From an uncultured Pelagibacteraceae bacterium (GTDB lineage Bacteria; Pseudomonadota; Alphaproteobacteria; Pelagibacterales; Pelagibacteraceae): a stretch of DNA of 55,836 nt. Positions within the stretch are counted from its first letter, which is position 1. Each line of letters opens with the position of its first letter. Shown here piece after piece: positions 36,102-46,885 of this stretch. Both the position numbers and the translations under genes were made by a program. The stretch spans positions 1 through 55,836 of the forward strand of contig CACJRJ010000006.1 of assembly GCA_902595725.1 (NCBI GenBank). The letters run 5' to 3'. Below the pieces are notes generated by a model. The model saw nothing but the letters and a program-made list of their open reading frames with translations. It did no database searches and was not told the origin of the DNA.

Positions 36102-36806
36102 ATGGATCAAATTCTCCAACAAAAAAAAGGTTTGGTTAAAAGTGTATTTAACAAAGTCTTTAAAAAATATGACTTAATGAATGACTTAATGTCATTAGGA
36201 ATTCATAGAATTTGGAAAAAAAATTTGATTCAAATAATGAATCCCTCAAGTAATAAAAAACTTATTGATGTTGCTTGTGGTACTGGAGATATTGCTAAAC
36301 TATATTTGGAGGCCACAAACCGTAATTCCACAATTTTATGTGTTGATCCAAATAATAATATGATTAAAGAATGTAAAAAAAATTTAAAAAGTTTTAAAAA
36401 TATAAAATGGAAAGTTTGTAGTGCAGAAAAATTAAATGTTCCTGATAATACTTTTGATTTTTATACTATAAGTTTTGGCATTAGAAATACCAAAGATATA
36501 AATAAAAGCTTAAAGGAAGCCAATAGAGTATTAAAAAAAGGTGGAAGATTTTTGTGTTTAGAATTCTCTAAGATTGAGAATAATAATTTAGAAGTTTTAT
36601 ATAAAAACTATTCAAAATTAATTCCTAAAATTGGTAAATTGGTAGTGGGTGAAAAAAAACCTTATGAATATTTGTTAAAAAGTATTGAAAATTTTATAAG
36701 TCAAGAGCAACTTATTGAAAAGATGAAAGAAAATAATTTTATAAATTGTGAATATAGAAATCTGAGCGGTGGAATAGTTGCAATACACTCAGGTTGGAAA
36801 ATATAA
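36102..36806 (+). CDS. ubiE: Ubiquinone/menaquinone C-methyltransferase UbiE
   Basis: A 234-residue SAM-dependent methyltransferase for ubiquinone ring methylation. The SAM site is LIDVACGTGDIA (54-65), and the family signatures YDLMNDLMSLGIHRIWK (23-39) and SFGIRNTKDINKSLKEANRV (about 126-145) are both present. It opens a plus-strand operon: ubiB starts 4 bp after its stop. Confidence 0.97.
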   Translation: MDQILQQKKGLVKSVFNKVFKKYDLMNDLMSLGIHRIWKKNLIQIMNPSSNKKLIDVACGTGDIAKLYLEATNRNSTILCVDPNNNMIKECKKNLKSFKNIKWKVCSAEKLNVPDNTFDFYTISFGIRNTKDINKSLKEANRVLKKGGRFLCLEFSKIENNNLEVLYKNYSKLIPKIGKLVVGEKKPYEYLLKSIENFISQEQLIEKMKENNFINCEYRNLSGGIVAIHSGWKI

Positions 36807-36810
36807 TATA

Positions 36811-38379
36811 ATGATAAAAAAATTATTTATCTTATTTAAAATTGCAAGAAAACTTGCTTTATCAGACGCTATTAAAGTTATTTCTAAATTTCATAAACCT
36901 CCAATAATAATTAAATTTTTTTTAAGTTTACTTTCAATTTCTTTTTCTAAGAATAACTATCACTCAAATAAAATAAGTGATGAGGAAAAATTATGCTCTT
37001 CTATACAAGAAATGGGAACAACATTTATTAAATTGGGACAATTTTTGTCTACGAGGCCTGATATAATTGGAGAAGCCTTGTCCATGCAGCTTGAAAAATT
37101 ACAAGATCGTTTACCTCCGTTTTCAACTTATGAAGCAAAAGAAATAGTTAAAAAAAATTTAGGGAATGAAGCATTTAATTCAATAATTAATTTTGGAGAA
37201 CCTGTTGCTGCCGCATCAATAGCTCAAGTACATAAAGCTCAAATAAAAGATGACAAGACTATTAAAGATGTTGCTATTAAAATTTTAAGACCAAATATAA
37301 AAAAAATTTTTAATGATGAAATTGATGCTTTAATGCTATTAGCATATTTCATTGAAAGTTTAATTTCTAAAACAAAGAGATTAAGGCTTATGGAAGTAGT
37401 TTTTTTGTTAAAAGAAATTACCAATCATGAGATGGACCTGAGATTTGAAGCAGCGGCGGCAAATGAATTTGCTGAAAATACTAAAAATGATGCAGGTTTT
37501 CATGTTCCTAAAATTTATTGGAATTTTACAAGTGAAGAGATTTTAACTTTGGACTGGATTGAAGGAGTTTCAATAAGAGAAAAGGAAATTTTAAAAAAGA
37601 AAAAAATTAATATAGAAGTTATTGCTACCGATATAATTCAACATTTTTTAAGACATGCTGTAAGAGATGGATTTTTTCATGCAGACATGCATCAAGGAAA
37701 TTTATTTATAGATGATAATGGACAAATTATACCAATTGATTTTGGAATTATGGGAAGAATGGATCAATTAAATCGACGCTATTTAGCAGAAATACTTTAT
37801 GGATTTGTTCAAAGAGATTATAAAAAGGTTGCAGAAGTTCATATTATAGCTGGATTGGTTCCTAACAATGTTAATGTTGATGAATTGGCACAAGCATTAA
37901 GATCTATAGGTGAGCCTATTTTTGGTCAGTCTGTTAAAGATATTTCAGGAGGAAAATTACTAAAACAGTTATTTGATGTTACTGAAAAGTTTAATATGCA
38001 AACTCAACCACAATTATTGCTTTTGCAAAAAACAATGGTTGTAGTTGAAGGAGTAGCCAGAAAACTAAATCCTAATACAAATATTTGGAAAACTTCAAAA
38101 CCAGTTTTAGAAAAGTGGCTTAAGGAAACCAAAGATCCAATTAATACTTTTACTAATACTTTAAAGGATTCAGCTGAAGTGCTAAAAAAACTTCCTGAAT
38201 TTCCAAAAATAATGGATAAAGCAAACCAAGCTTTAACATTCATGGCTAGTGGAAAAATTCCCCAAGAATCTAATTCTTTTTCAGCGTTAAATGAAAAAAA
38301 AGTAGAAATGAAATCATTTAGAAATCAAAGTATTATTGGATTATTATTGCTTGTATTTCTGGGAATCATAGTATTTTAA
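36811..38379 (+). CDS. ubiB: UbiB/ABC1-family atypical kinase
   Basis: A 522-residue protein from the ATG at 36811, which I prefer over an upstream in-frame ATG at 36778 that lies inside ubiE. It is needed for ubiquinone production or transport. KLGQFLSTRP (the KxGQ segment), the Ala-rich nucleotide loop AAASIAQVHKAQ, FHADMHQGNLF and IDFGIMGR (metal-binding DFG) mark an ADCK/UbiB kinase-like fold. The C-terminal hydrophobic SIIGLLLLVFLGIIVF is a membrane anchor. coaBC follows after 7 bp. Confidence 0.95.
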   Translation: MIKKLFILFKIARKLALSDAIKVISKFHKPPIIIKFFLSLLSISFSKNNYHSNKISDEEKLCSSIQEMGTTFIKLGQFLSTRPDIIGEALSMQLEKLQDRLPPFSTYEAKEIVKKNLGNEAFNSIINFGEPVAAASIAQVHKAQIKDDKTIKDVAIKILRPNIKKIFNDEIDALMLLAYFIESLISKTKRLRLMEVVFLLKEITNHEMDLRFEAAAANEFAENTKNDAGFHVPKIYWNFTSEEILTLDWIEGVSIREKEILKKKKINIEVIATDIIQHFLRHAVRDGFFHADMHQGNLFIDDNGQIIPIDFGIMGRMDQLNRRYLAEILYGFVQRDYKKVAEVHIIAGLVPNNVNVDELAQALRSIGEPIFGQSVKDISGGKLLKQLFDVTEKFNMQTQPQLLLLQKTMVVVEGVARKLNPNTNIWKTSKPVLEKWLKETKDPINTFTNTLKDSAEVLKKLPEFPKIMDKANQALTFMASGKIPQESNSFSALNEKKVEMKSFRNQSIIGLLLLVFLGIIVF

Positions 38380-38386
38380 TCTGCCA

Positions 38387-39586
38387 ATGGAAAATTTAAA
38401 TGGAAAAAAAATCCTGTTAATTATATGCGGTGGTATTGCAGCTTATAAAAGTTTAGAAGTTATTAGACTTTTAAAAAAGAATGGTTCAAGCGTAAAAACA
38501 ATTCTTACAAATAATGCAAAAAATTTTGTAACACCACTTTCAGTAGTATCTTTATCGCAAGAAAAAGTTTATACAGATCTATTCAACTTAGATAATGAAT
38601 CTGAAATGGACCATATTTCGTTATCAAGATGGGCAGATTTAATTTTAATTGCTCCAGCAACTGCAAATACAATTTCAAAAATTAGTTTTGGATTATCAGA
38701 TGATTTGGCCTCTACTGTAGTTTTTGCCTCGGATAAAAAAATCTTTATTGCTCCTGCAATGAATGTGCGAATGTGGGAACACCAATCAAACAAAAATAAT
38801 TTAAAAAAATTAATTGATTTTGGTCATGAAATAATTGGACCTGAAATTGGTGAAATGGCTTGTGGGGAATATGGTATGGGAAAGATGTCTGAGCCAGAAA
38901 TAATTATAATTTATATAAACAACTATTTTAAAAAACTAAAAAATAATAAAAAATTTAAAGCACTTGTAACCGCGGGACCAACTCATGAATACATTGATCC
39001 TGTAAGATTTATATCAAATAAATCTAGTGGCAAACAAGGTTATGAAATTGCAAAATCTTTAAGTGAAAATGGTTTTGATACTACTTTAATATCAGGCCCA
39101 GTAAATTTGAATTCAATTAAAGGTGTAAATTTAATAAAAGTTAAATCAGCTGAAGAAATGCTAGAAGCAACTTTAAACAATCTACCAACAGATGTTGCAA
39201 TTTTCTCAGCAGCTGTTGGGGATTTTAAAGTTAAAAATAAAAAAAAAGAGAAAATAAAAAAAGATAAAATTTCAGAACTTTCTTTAGAAAGAAATACTGA
39301 TATTTTAGAGCTTATTTCAAATCATAATTCACTAAGGCCAAAAATAGTAATTGGCTTTGCGGCCGAGACAAGTTCTCTTAAAAATAATTCTATAAAAAAA
39401 TTGTCTGAAAAAAACTGTGATTGGATAATTGCTAACGACATATCTAAAAATGATATTGGATTTGAGTCAGATTTCAATAAAGTTTCTATATTTTATAAAA
39501 ATAATGCTGAAGAAAATCTTCCAAAAATGAAAAAATCTAGCCTTGCTAATGAAATAGTTAATAGAATAATTTCTCAATTAAATTAA
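38387..39586 (+). CDS. coaBC: Phosphopantothenoylcysteine decarboxylase/synthetase
   Basis: A 399-residue bifunctional coenzyme A enzyme. The N-terminal flavoprotein decarboxylase (1-180) has the FMN loop ICGGIAAYK, H76, N126 of PAMNVRMW and C159 in GEMACGEYGMGKM. The C-terminal synthetase (about 190-399) has TAGPTHEYIDPVRFISNKSS and AAVGDFKV, with the hinge FAAETSS. Its stop shares a base with the dut start (TAATG). Confidence 0.97.
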   Translation: MENLNGKKILLIICGGIAAYKSLEVIRLLKKNGSSVKTILTNNAKNFVTPLSVVSLSQEKVYTDLFNLDNESEMDHISLSRWADLILIAPATANTISKISFGLSDDLASTVVFASDKKIFIAPAMNVRMWEHQSNKNNLKKLIDFGHEIIGPEIGEMACGEYGMGKMSEPEIIIIYINNYFKKLKNNKKFKALVTAGPTHEYIDPVRFISNKSSGKQGYEIAKSLSENGFDTTLISGPVNLNSIKGVNLIKVKSAEEMLEATLNNLPTDVAIFSAAVGDFKVKNKKKEKIKKDKISELSLERNTDILELISNHNSLRPKIVIGFAAETSSLKNNSIKKLSEKNCDWIIANDISKNDIGFESDFNKVSIFYKNNAEENLPKMKKSSLANEIVNRIISQLN

Positions 39587-40023
39587 TGGTTAAAGTTTTA
39601 GTTAAAAGACTTAATTCTAAAGTTAAATTACCAGAATATAAAACTAGTGGATCGTCAGGAATGGATCTGATGGCATCTGTTGATATTCCTATAAAAATTG
39701 CTCCTAATACTTTAGAATTAATTCCAACTGGTCTATCAATTGCAATACCAGAAGATTTAGAAATACAAATAAGACCTAGATCAGGACTTGCTGCAAAATC
39801 AAATATAGGTGTATTAAACACCCCCGGAACTATTGATAGCGATTATAGAGGTGAATTAAAAATAATATTGTTTAATCATGGAAATAAAGACTTTATTGTT
39901 AACAACAATGATAGGGTGGCCCAAATGGTATTAATGCCAATCTTAAAAATGGAACTTGAAGAAGTAGATCAGTTACCTGAATCCATAAGAGGATCAGGTG
40001 GCTTTGGATCAACTGGTAAATGA
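39586..40023 (+). CDS. dut: dUTP diphosphatase
   Basis: A 145-residue trimeric dUTPase that keeps uracil out of DNA and supplies dUMP. All five motifs are seen: GSSGMDLMA (motif I), RPRSGLAAKSNI (II), NTPGTIDSDYRGEL (III), NDRVAQMVL (IV) and the C-terminal arm GSGGFGSTG (V). Length is standard. Overlaps by one base with coaBC and by four (ATGA) with the next gene. Confidence 0.97.
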   Translation: MVKVLVKRLNSKVKLPEYKTSGSSGMDLMASVDIPIKIAPNTLELIPTGLSIAIPEDLEIQIRPRSGLAAKSNIGVLNTPGTIDSDYRGELKIILFNHGNKDFIVNNNDRVAQMVLMPILKMELEEVDQLPESIRGSGGFGSTGK

Positions 40024-40778
40024 AAAGTATTCTTAACAAAAAATCGATTGAACGGTATTCTAGACAAATAGTTTTAAAAAATATTGGACCAATTGGACAA
40101 AAAAAAATAATAAAATCAAAAGTTTTAGTTATAGGCGCAGGGGGCTTAGGCTGTCCGGTGATTGATTACTTAAGTAGGGCTGGTGTAGGTAATATTGGGA
40201 TTATCGATCATGATAAGGTGGACATTTCTAATATTCATAGACAATCAATGTATGATACTAAAGATATAGGAAAGTCAAAGGTTATTGTTTTAAAAAAAAA
40301 AATTAAACTAACTAATCCATTAGTTAAAATAAAAATTTACAAAGAAAGAATAGAAAAACATAATATTGAAAAAATATTTAAAAGTTATGATTATATAGTT
40401 GATGGATCAGATAATTTTAAAACCAAATTCTTATTAAATGAATATTCCTTAAAATGTAAAAAAGTTTTAATTTTAGGTGCTATCAGTAAAATGGATGGGC
40501 ATATTTTTACTTTTGATTTTAAAAATAAAAATGAGCCATGTTTAAAATGCTTTTATCAAACAGAACCTTCAGATGGTATATTAAATTGTGAATATGAAGG
40601 AATATTAGGACCTGTAGCTGGTACGGTTGGCAATATTCAAGCTATAGAAGTTTTAAAAAAAATTTTAAATCTTAAAGAACAAAAAAATAAAAAAATATTA
40701 ATTATAGATCTACTTAATTTGGAATTTAGAAAAGTAGAATTCAATAAAAAAAAAAATTGTTTATGCAAAAAATATTAA
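40020..40778 (+). CDS. MoeB/ThiF-family sulfur-carrier adenylyltransferase
   Basis: A 252-residue E1-like enzyme that adenylates the C-terminus of a sulfur-carrier protein (ThiS or MoaD). It begins with ERYSRQIVLKNIGPIGQ (11-27), the nucleotide motif VLVIGAGGLGCPV (38-50), and ISNIHRQSMYD (about 69-79). Zinc cysteines are CLKC near 180 and CLCKKY at the C-terminus. There is no rhodanese domain, so it is the short MoeB/ThiF form. Whether it serves thiamine or molybdopterin cannot be read from this context. Confidence 0.88.
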   Translation: MKSILNKKSIERYSRQIVLKNIGPIGQKKIIKSKVLVIGAGGLGCPVIDYLSRAGVGNIGIIDHDKVDISNIHRQSMYDTKDIGKSKVIVLKKKIKLTNPLVKIKIYKERIEKHNIEKIFKSYDYIVDGSDNFKTKFLLNEYSLKCKKVLILGAISKMDGHIFTFDFKNKNEPCLKCFYQTEPSDGILNCEYEGILGPVAGTVGNIQAIEVLKKILNLKEQKNKKILIIDLLNLEFRKVEFNKKKNCLCKKY

Positions 40779-41203
40779 TTATTTTATTTTTTATACTAGT
40801 TCCTTCAAGTGTCATAGCTGACAAAGTAAATTATTATGTTTCATTAAAATATAATAAAGTACATGTAAGATATGGACCTAGTCCAAACTCTCCAATAAAG
40901 TATATTTATAAAAAAAAATATTTACCTTTAAAAGTTATTGATAAAAAAGAACATTTTAGAAAAATAATCGATTTAAAAAAAAATAGCGGCTGGATACATA
41001 AATCTCAATTAATAAAATCAAAATCTTTAATCACAATATCAGAAAAAATTTTATATACAAAACCTACAAAATATTCAGAACCTGTAGCAAAATTAGAGGA
41101 AGGAAGACTTTTAATATTAAAAAAATGTTTAAAAAACTGGTGTAAAATTGAATCTGATAATTATTCAGGTTGGATAAAAAATAATAATATCTGGGGGATT
41201 TAA
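40763..41203 (+). CDS. Periplasmic SH3-domain protein
   Basis: A 146-residue exported protein with two bacterial SH3 modules. Residues 1-19 are a signal peptide with likely cleavage after SSVIA. The modules start at YYVSLKYNKVHVRYGPSPNSP (about 24-44) and ILYTKPTKYSEPVAKLEEG (about 94-112), each ending in a GWI motif (SGWIHKSQL and SGWIKNNN). I chose ATG at 40763 over the TTG at 40757, which would lie upstream. It overlaps the MoeB/ThiF gene end by 16 bp. Probably binds cell-wall or protein partners in the periplasm. Confidence 0.85.
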   Translation: MQKILIILFFILVPSSVIADKVNYYVSLKYNKVHVRYGPSPNSPIKYIYKKKYLPLKVIDKKEHFRKIIDLKKNSGWIHKSQLIKSKSLITISEKILYTKPTKYSEPVAKLEEGRLLILKKCLKNWCKIESDNYSGWIKNNNIWGI

Positions 41204-41210
41204 TTAACCC

Positions 41211-43473
<2,263 letters not shown>

Positions 43474-43477
43474 GTAG

Positions 43478-43483
43478 TGTCAA
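43478..43483 (-). promoter_or_regulatory. -35 element of katG
   Basis: A perfect TTGACA on the minus strand, with candidate -10 hexamers TATAAA (15-bp spacing) or TAAATT (17-bp spacing) inside the Irr box. Predicted initiation is only a few bases before the katG ATG. Confidence 0.5.
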
Positions 43484-43537
43484 TATAGCAGAATTGACCC
43501 ACTCCAATTTTAATTTAATATTTTGTAATGATTGAGA

Positions 43538-43954
43538 TTAATTATTATTTTCAATTTTAACTAGCACTTCTATAGACTTAATCTTCTTACCTGGTAAACT
43601 TTTTTTAACATTTATATTGCCAACATCATCCTCTTTCAAATCTATAAGTTCATTAGTGTTTATATCAAGAAAGTGATGATGATTAGAAGTGTTGGTATCA
43701 AAATAACTCTTATCTGCATTTATTGATATCTCTTTCAAATAACCTTTTTTTTTAAAGGAGTGAACTGTATTATATATAGTAGCTAGAGAAATATCTTTAT
43801 TAGTTACTTTTTTTAAATTTTTAGAAAGATCCGAAATTGTAAAATGAAAAGTTTTTTTTCTATCAAACAATAATTTGCAAATTTCTAATCTCTGTTTTGT
43901 AGGTCTTAAGCCTGATGACCTTAATTTTTCAATAAAATCGCTATTATTATTCAT
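43538..43954 (-). CDS. irr: Iron-responsive Fur-family regulator, Irr type
   Basis: A 138-residue Fur-superfamily repressor. The winged-helix recognition segment is ISLATIYNTVHSFKKKGYL (55-73). YFDTNTSNHHHF (84-95) is the Irr signature, with the haem/metal triad H92-H93-H94. The paired CxxC zinc motifs of ordinary Fur/PerR are absent; the single Cys is C26. Irr is stable in iron-poor cells and degraded or inactivated by haem. The divergent neighbour is fabA, an arrangement common in Rhizobiales, and katG is the next gene downstream on the same strand across 89 bp. Confidence 0.88.
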   Translation of the reverse strand: MNNNSDFIEKLRSSGLRPTKQRLEICKLLFDRKKTFHFTISDLSKNLKKVTNKDISLATIYNTVHSFKKKGYLKEISINADKSYFDTNTSNHHHFLDINTNELIDLKEDDVGNINVKKSLPGKKIKSIEVLVKIENNN

Positions 43955-44033
43955 TTTTTTGACAAATTTATAACAAACCTTATGAAATTGTATATTGTAA
44001 TTTTTATAAATAAAGTATTAAAGATCTATATTT

Positions 44034-44537
44034 ATGGAAAAAAAATCATCATATAGCTATAAAGAATTGATTAGTTGTGGAAATGGTGAACTTTTTGGGC
44101 CTGGAAACGCCAAATTACCTCTTCCTCCAATGCTCATGTTTGATAGAATAACAGAAGTTAAAGAAGACAATGGTGCTTTCAAAAAAGGCTCTATTACTGC
44201 TGAACTAGATATAAAAGATGATCTTTGGTTTTTTGATTGTCATTTTAAAGAAGACCCAGTTATGCCTGGGTGTCTTGGATTAGATGCGATGTGGCAATTG
44301 GTGGGCTTTTATTTAGGATGGCTTGGTAATCCTGGTAAAGGTAGAGCCTTGGGAGTTGGCACTGTAAAGTTTACAGGTGAAGTTTTAAAAAAAGTAAAAA
44401 AAACAAAATATATAATTGATATGAAAAAAATTATGTCTCCAAATGGAACAACAGTTGGTTTGGCAAACGGAGTTTTATTAGCAGATGAAAAAAAAATTTA
44501 TTCAGCAGAAAATTTAAAAGTGGGGTTATTTAAATAA
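44034..44537 (+). CDS. fabA: 3-hydroxydecanoyl-ACP dehydratase/isomerase
   Basis: A 167-residue hotdog enzyme that introduces the cis double bond for unsaturated fatty acids. The active site pair is H70 ([14 protein letters not shown]) and D84 (LGLDAMWQL), the same positions as in E. coli FabA. Length is standard (about 170). The stop shares its last base with the fabB ATG. The set fabA-fabB-fabI diverges from irr across 79 bp. Confidence 0.98.
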   Translation: MEKKSSYSYKELISCGNGELFGPGNAKLPLPPMLMFDRITEVKEDNGAFKKGSITAELDIKDDLWFFDCHFKEDPVMPGCLGLDAMWQLVGFYLGWLGNPGKGRALGVGTVKFTGEVLKKVKKTKYIIDMKKIMSPNGTTVGLANGVLLADEKKIYSAENLKVGLFK

Positions 44538-45748
44538 TGAAAAGAGTGGTTATTACTGGTATTGGAATTGTATCTTGTTTAGGCAATAACCAAGAAGAAG
44601 TTTATCAATCTTTATTAAATTCAAAATCTGGAATTACATTTTCTGAAGAATATAAAGAATATAACTTAAAAAGTAATGTTCATGGTAAACCAAATATTAA
44701 ACTTGAAGACCATGTAGACAGAAAATTTATAAGATTTATGGGTCCTGGCTCAGCTTATAATTACATTTCTATGGTTGAAGCAGTGAAAGATTCTGGACTT
44801 GATGAAAAAGATGTGAGCAATGTCACAACAGGTATGATTATGGGATCTGGTGGACCATCAATTCAAAATGTTATTTTAGCTGCTGATAAAACTAGAGAAA
44901 AAAATCCAAAAAAAATGGGACCATTTGTTGTTCCAAGAACAATGTCTAGTACCGCTTCAGCTACATTAGCAGTACCATTTAAAATTAAAGGAGTTAATTA
45001 TACAATTAGTTCAGCATGCGCAACGAGTGGACATTGTATTGGAAACGCAATGGAATTAATCCAACTTGGAAAACAAAATATTGTTTTTGCTGGAGGAAGT
45101 GACGAAGTTCACTATGCAATGACTGCTATGTTTGATGCAATGACTGCTCTCTCTTCAAAATATAATGATACCCCAGAAAAAGCATCTAGACCTTACGATA
45201 AAACAAGAGATGGATTTGTTATTTCAGGAGGAGGTGGAGTTTTAGTTTTAGAAGAATATGAACATGCAAAAGCAAGGGGTGCAAAAATTTACGCTGAATT
45301 GACAGGTTACGGAGCAACTTCAGATGGATATGATATGGTGGCTCCATCTGGAGAAGGAGCAGTAAGATGTATGCAAATGGCTTTAAATACAAGTAAAAAT
45401 AAAATTAATTATATAAATACACATGGAACTTCAACCCCAGTAGGAGATATAACTGAATTAAAAGCTGTAGGGGAAGTCTTTAAAAACAATGTTCCTAAAA
45501 TAAGTTCTACAAAATCTCTTTCAGGTCATTCATTAGGTGCTACATCGGTTCATGAGGCAGTTTATAGTTTAATTATGATGAAAAACAACTTTATATCAGC
45601 TTCTATAAATATAACTGATATGGATGATGAAGCAAAAAAATATCCAATAGTTACAAAAGTTGAAAAAGATATATCTTTAAATGCTATTATGTCTAATAGT
45701 TTTGGATTTGGTGGAACTAATGCAACTCTAATTTTTGAAAAGGTTTAA
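44537..45748 (+). CDS. fabB: 3-oxoacyl-ACP synthase I
   Basis: The 403-residue condensing enzyme needed to elongate unsaturated intermediates made by FabA. The catalytic Cys is C161 ([12 protein letters not shown]), with His residues in [11 protein letters not shown] and [12 protein letters not shown]. Gly-rich [14 protein letters not shown] ends the chain. The gene runs from fabA by a one-base overlap and into fabI after 3 bp. Confidence 0.97.
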   Translation: MKRVVITGIGIVSCLGNNQEEVYQSLLNSKSGITFSEEYKEYNLKSNVHGKPNIKLEDHVDRKFIRFMGPGSAYNYISMVEAVKDSGLDEKDVSNVTTGMIMGSGGPSIQNVILAADKTREKNPKKMGPFVVPRTMSSTASATLAVPFKIKGVNYTISSACATSGHCIGNAMELIQLGKQNIVFAGGSDEVHYAMTAMFDAMTALSSKYNDTPEKASRPYDKTRDGFVISGGGGVLVLEEYEHAKARGAKIYAELTGYGATSDGYDMVAPSGEGAVRCMQMALNTSKNKINYINTHGTSTPVGDITELKAVGEVFKNNVPKISSTKSLSGHSLGATSVHEAVYSLIMMKNNFISASINITDMDDEAKKYPIVTKVEKDISLNAIMSNSFGFGGTNATLIFEKV

Positions 45749-45751
45749 TTT

Positions 45752-46537
45752 ATGAGCTTAATGAAGGGTAAAAAAGGATTAATCATGGGTGTTGCTAATG
45801 AAAGATCTATTGCCTGGGGTATCTCGCAAAAGTTAGCCGAAGCCGGGGCAGAATTAGCATTTACCTATTTGGGTGACGCGCTAAAGAAAAGAGTGATTCC
45901 ACTGGCAGAAAAATTAAATTCTAAAGTTACATTTAGCTGTGATGTAGAAAAAAAAGATGAAGTGATAAAACTTTTTGAAGATATAAAATCAAAATGGAGC
46001 CAAATTGACTTTGTTGTTCATGCAGTTGCCTTTTCAGATAAATCAGAATTATCAGGAGAATATTTAAATACTACAAGAGAAAATTTTTTAAGAAGTATGT
46101 TAATATCATGTTTTTCATTTACTGAGGTTGCAAAAGAAGCTTCAAAGATAATGAATAAAGGTGGAAGTATGCTTACTTTAACTTATGAGTCTAGCAAAGC
46201 TATTCCAAATTATAATGTAATGGGAGTTTGTAAATCTGCACTTGAAGCAAGTGTTAAATATCTAGCTAGAGATTTAGGATCAAAAGGAATTAGAGTAAAC
46301 GCTATAAGTGCTGGACCGATTAAAACTTTGGCAGCATCAGCAATTGGAGATGCAAAATTTCTTTATAAGTGGAACGAAGATCATTCATTTTTAAAAAGAA
46401 ATGTAGATATTCATGATGTTGGTAATTCAGCTTTATATTTATTGAGTGGTCTTGGAGGTGGTGTTACTGGTGAAATTCATTATGTAGATGCTGGTTATAA
46501 TAAAGTTGGCATGCCTGATCCAAAAAATATAACTTAA
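45752..46537 (+). CDS. fabI: Enoyl-ACP reductase (NADH)
   Basis: A 261-residue short-chain dehydrogenase that completes each fatty-acid elongation cycle. The nucleotide motif is GVANERSIAWGI (13-24), and the catalytic residues are Y154 and K161 in NYNVMGVCK, with Y145 in LTYESSKAIP. The enzyme type is the triclosan target family. Two ATG codons stand near the start (45752 and 45761); the first gives MSLMKGKKG. A 37-residue gene follows after 4 bp. Confidence 0.97.
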   Translation: MSLMKGKKGLIMGVANERSIAWGISQKLAEAGAELAFTYLGDALKKRVIPLAEKLNSKVTFSCDVEKKDEVIKLFEDIKSKWSQIDFVVHAVAFSDKSELSGEYLNTTRENFLRSMLISCFSFTEVAKEASKIMNKGGSMLTLTYESSKAIPNYNVMGVCKSALEASVKYLARDLGSKGIRVNAISAGPIKTLAASAIGDAKFLYKWNEDHSFLKRNVDIHDVGNSALYLLSGLGGGVTGEIHYVDAGYNKVGMPDPKNIT

Positions 46538-46541
46538 TTTT

Positions 46542-46655
46542 ATGTCTAAAAGATACAGTGGTAAATCATTCAAAGATGCAAGTATAATGAAAAAACCTAA
46601 ATTATCGCTTAAGGAAAAAAGAAAATTAAAAAAAGAGAAGAAAAAAAAAAATTAA
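46542..46655 (+). CDS. 37-residue Lys-rich basic protein
   Basis: An ATG frame 4 bp after fabI, below usual calling length. It encodes a polar start (MSKRYSGKSFKDASIMKK) followed by a strongly basic Lys-rich tail ending KKKKN. No homologous family is recognised. Position behind fabI and the ordered non-repetitive first half favour a real gene. The last codon ends 1 bp from the stop of the convergent 72-residue gene. Confidence 0.5.
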   Translation: MSKRYSGKSFKDASIMKKPKLSLKEKRKLKKEKKKKN

Positions 46656-46656
46656 T

Positions 46657-46875
46657 TTAACAGCAACTGCAGCTTTTCTTTTTTTTTAATTTATCTGTAT
46701 TTATAACTTTTTCTAATTCTTTTTTCTTTAGTTCAGCTTTCTTTTTTTCTTTTAAAAGTTTATCTTCAAAGTAAGCATAAAGAGAGTGGAAACCTAATTT
46801 GGTTGCTTTTTTTTGCTCATAATTTTTTCTACCTTTAAGATTATCAATTATTTTAATAATTTCTTGATTTTGCAT
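46657..46875 (-). CDS. 72-residue hypothetical protein with C-terminal CSCC
   Basis: A small basic protein on the minus strand, 10 bp after the pnp stop, hence probably in the pnp transcript. The first half (about 1-40) has balanced composition including GRKNYEQKKATKLGFHSLYAYF; the second half is a Lys/Glu-rich helix that would be coiled coil or helical hairpin. The end CSCC could bind metal or be modified. No family recognised. Confidence 0.6.
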   Translation of the reverse strand: MQNQEIIKIIDNLKGRKNYEQKKATKLGFHSLYAYFEDKLLKEKKKAELKKKELEKVINTDKLKKKKSCSCC

Positions 46876-46885
46876 ATTAATCTTT

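Noticed and set aside
43995-44009. Second Fur/PerR-like box in the irr/fabA gap
   Set aside because: TTGTAATTTTTATAA fits a PerR box at 13 of 15 positions but matches the Irr consensus poorly. In DNA this rich in A/T such matches are expected by chance.
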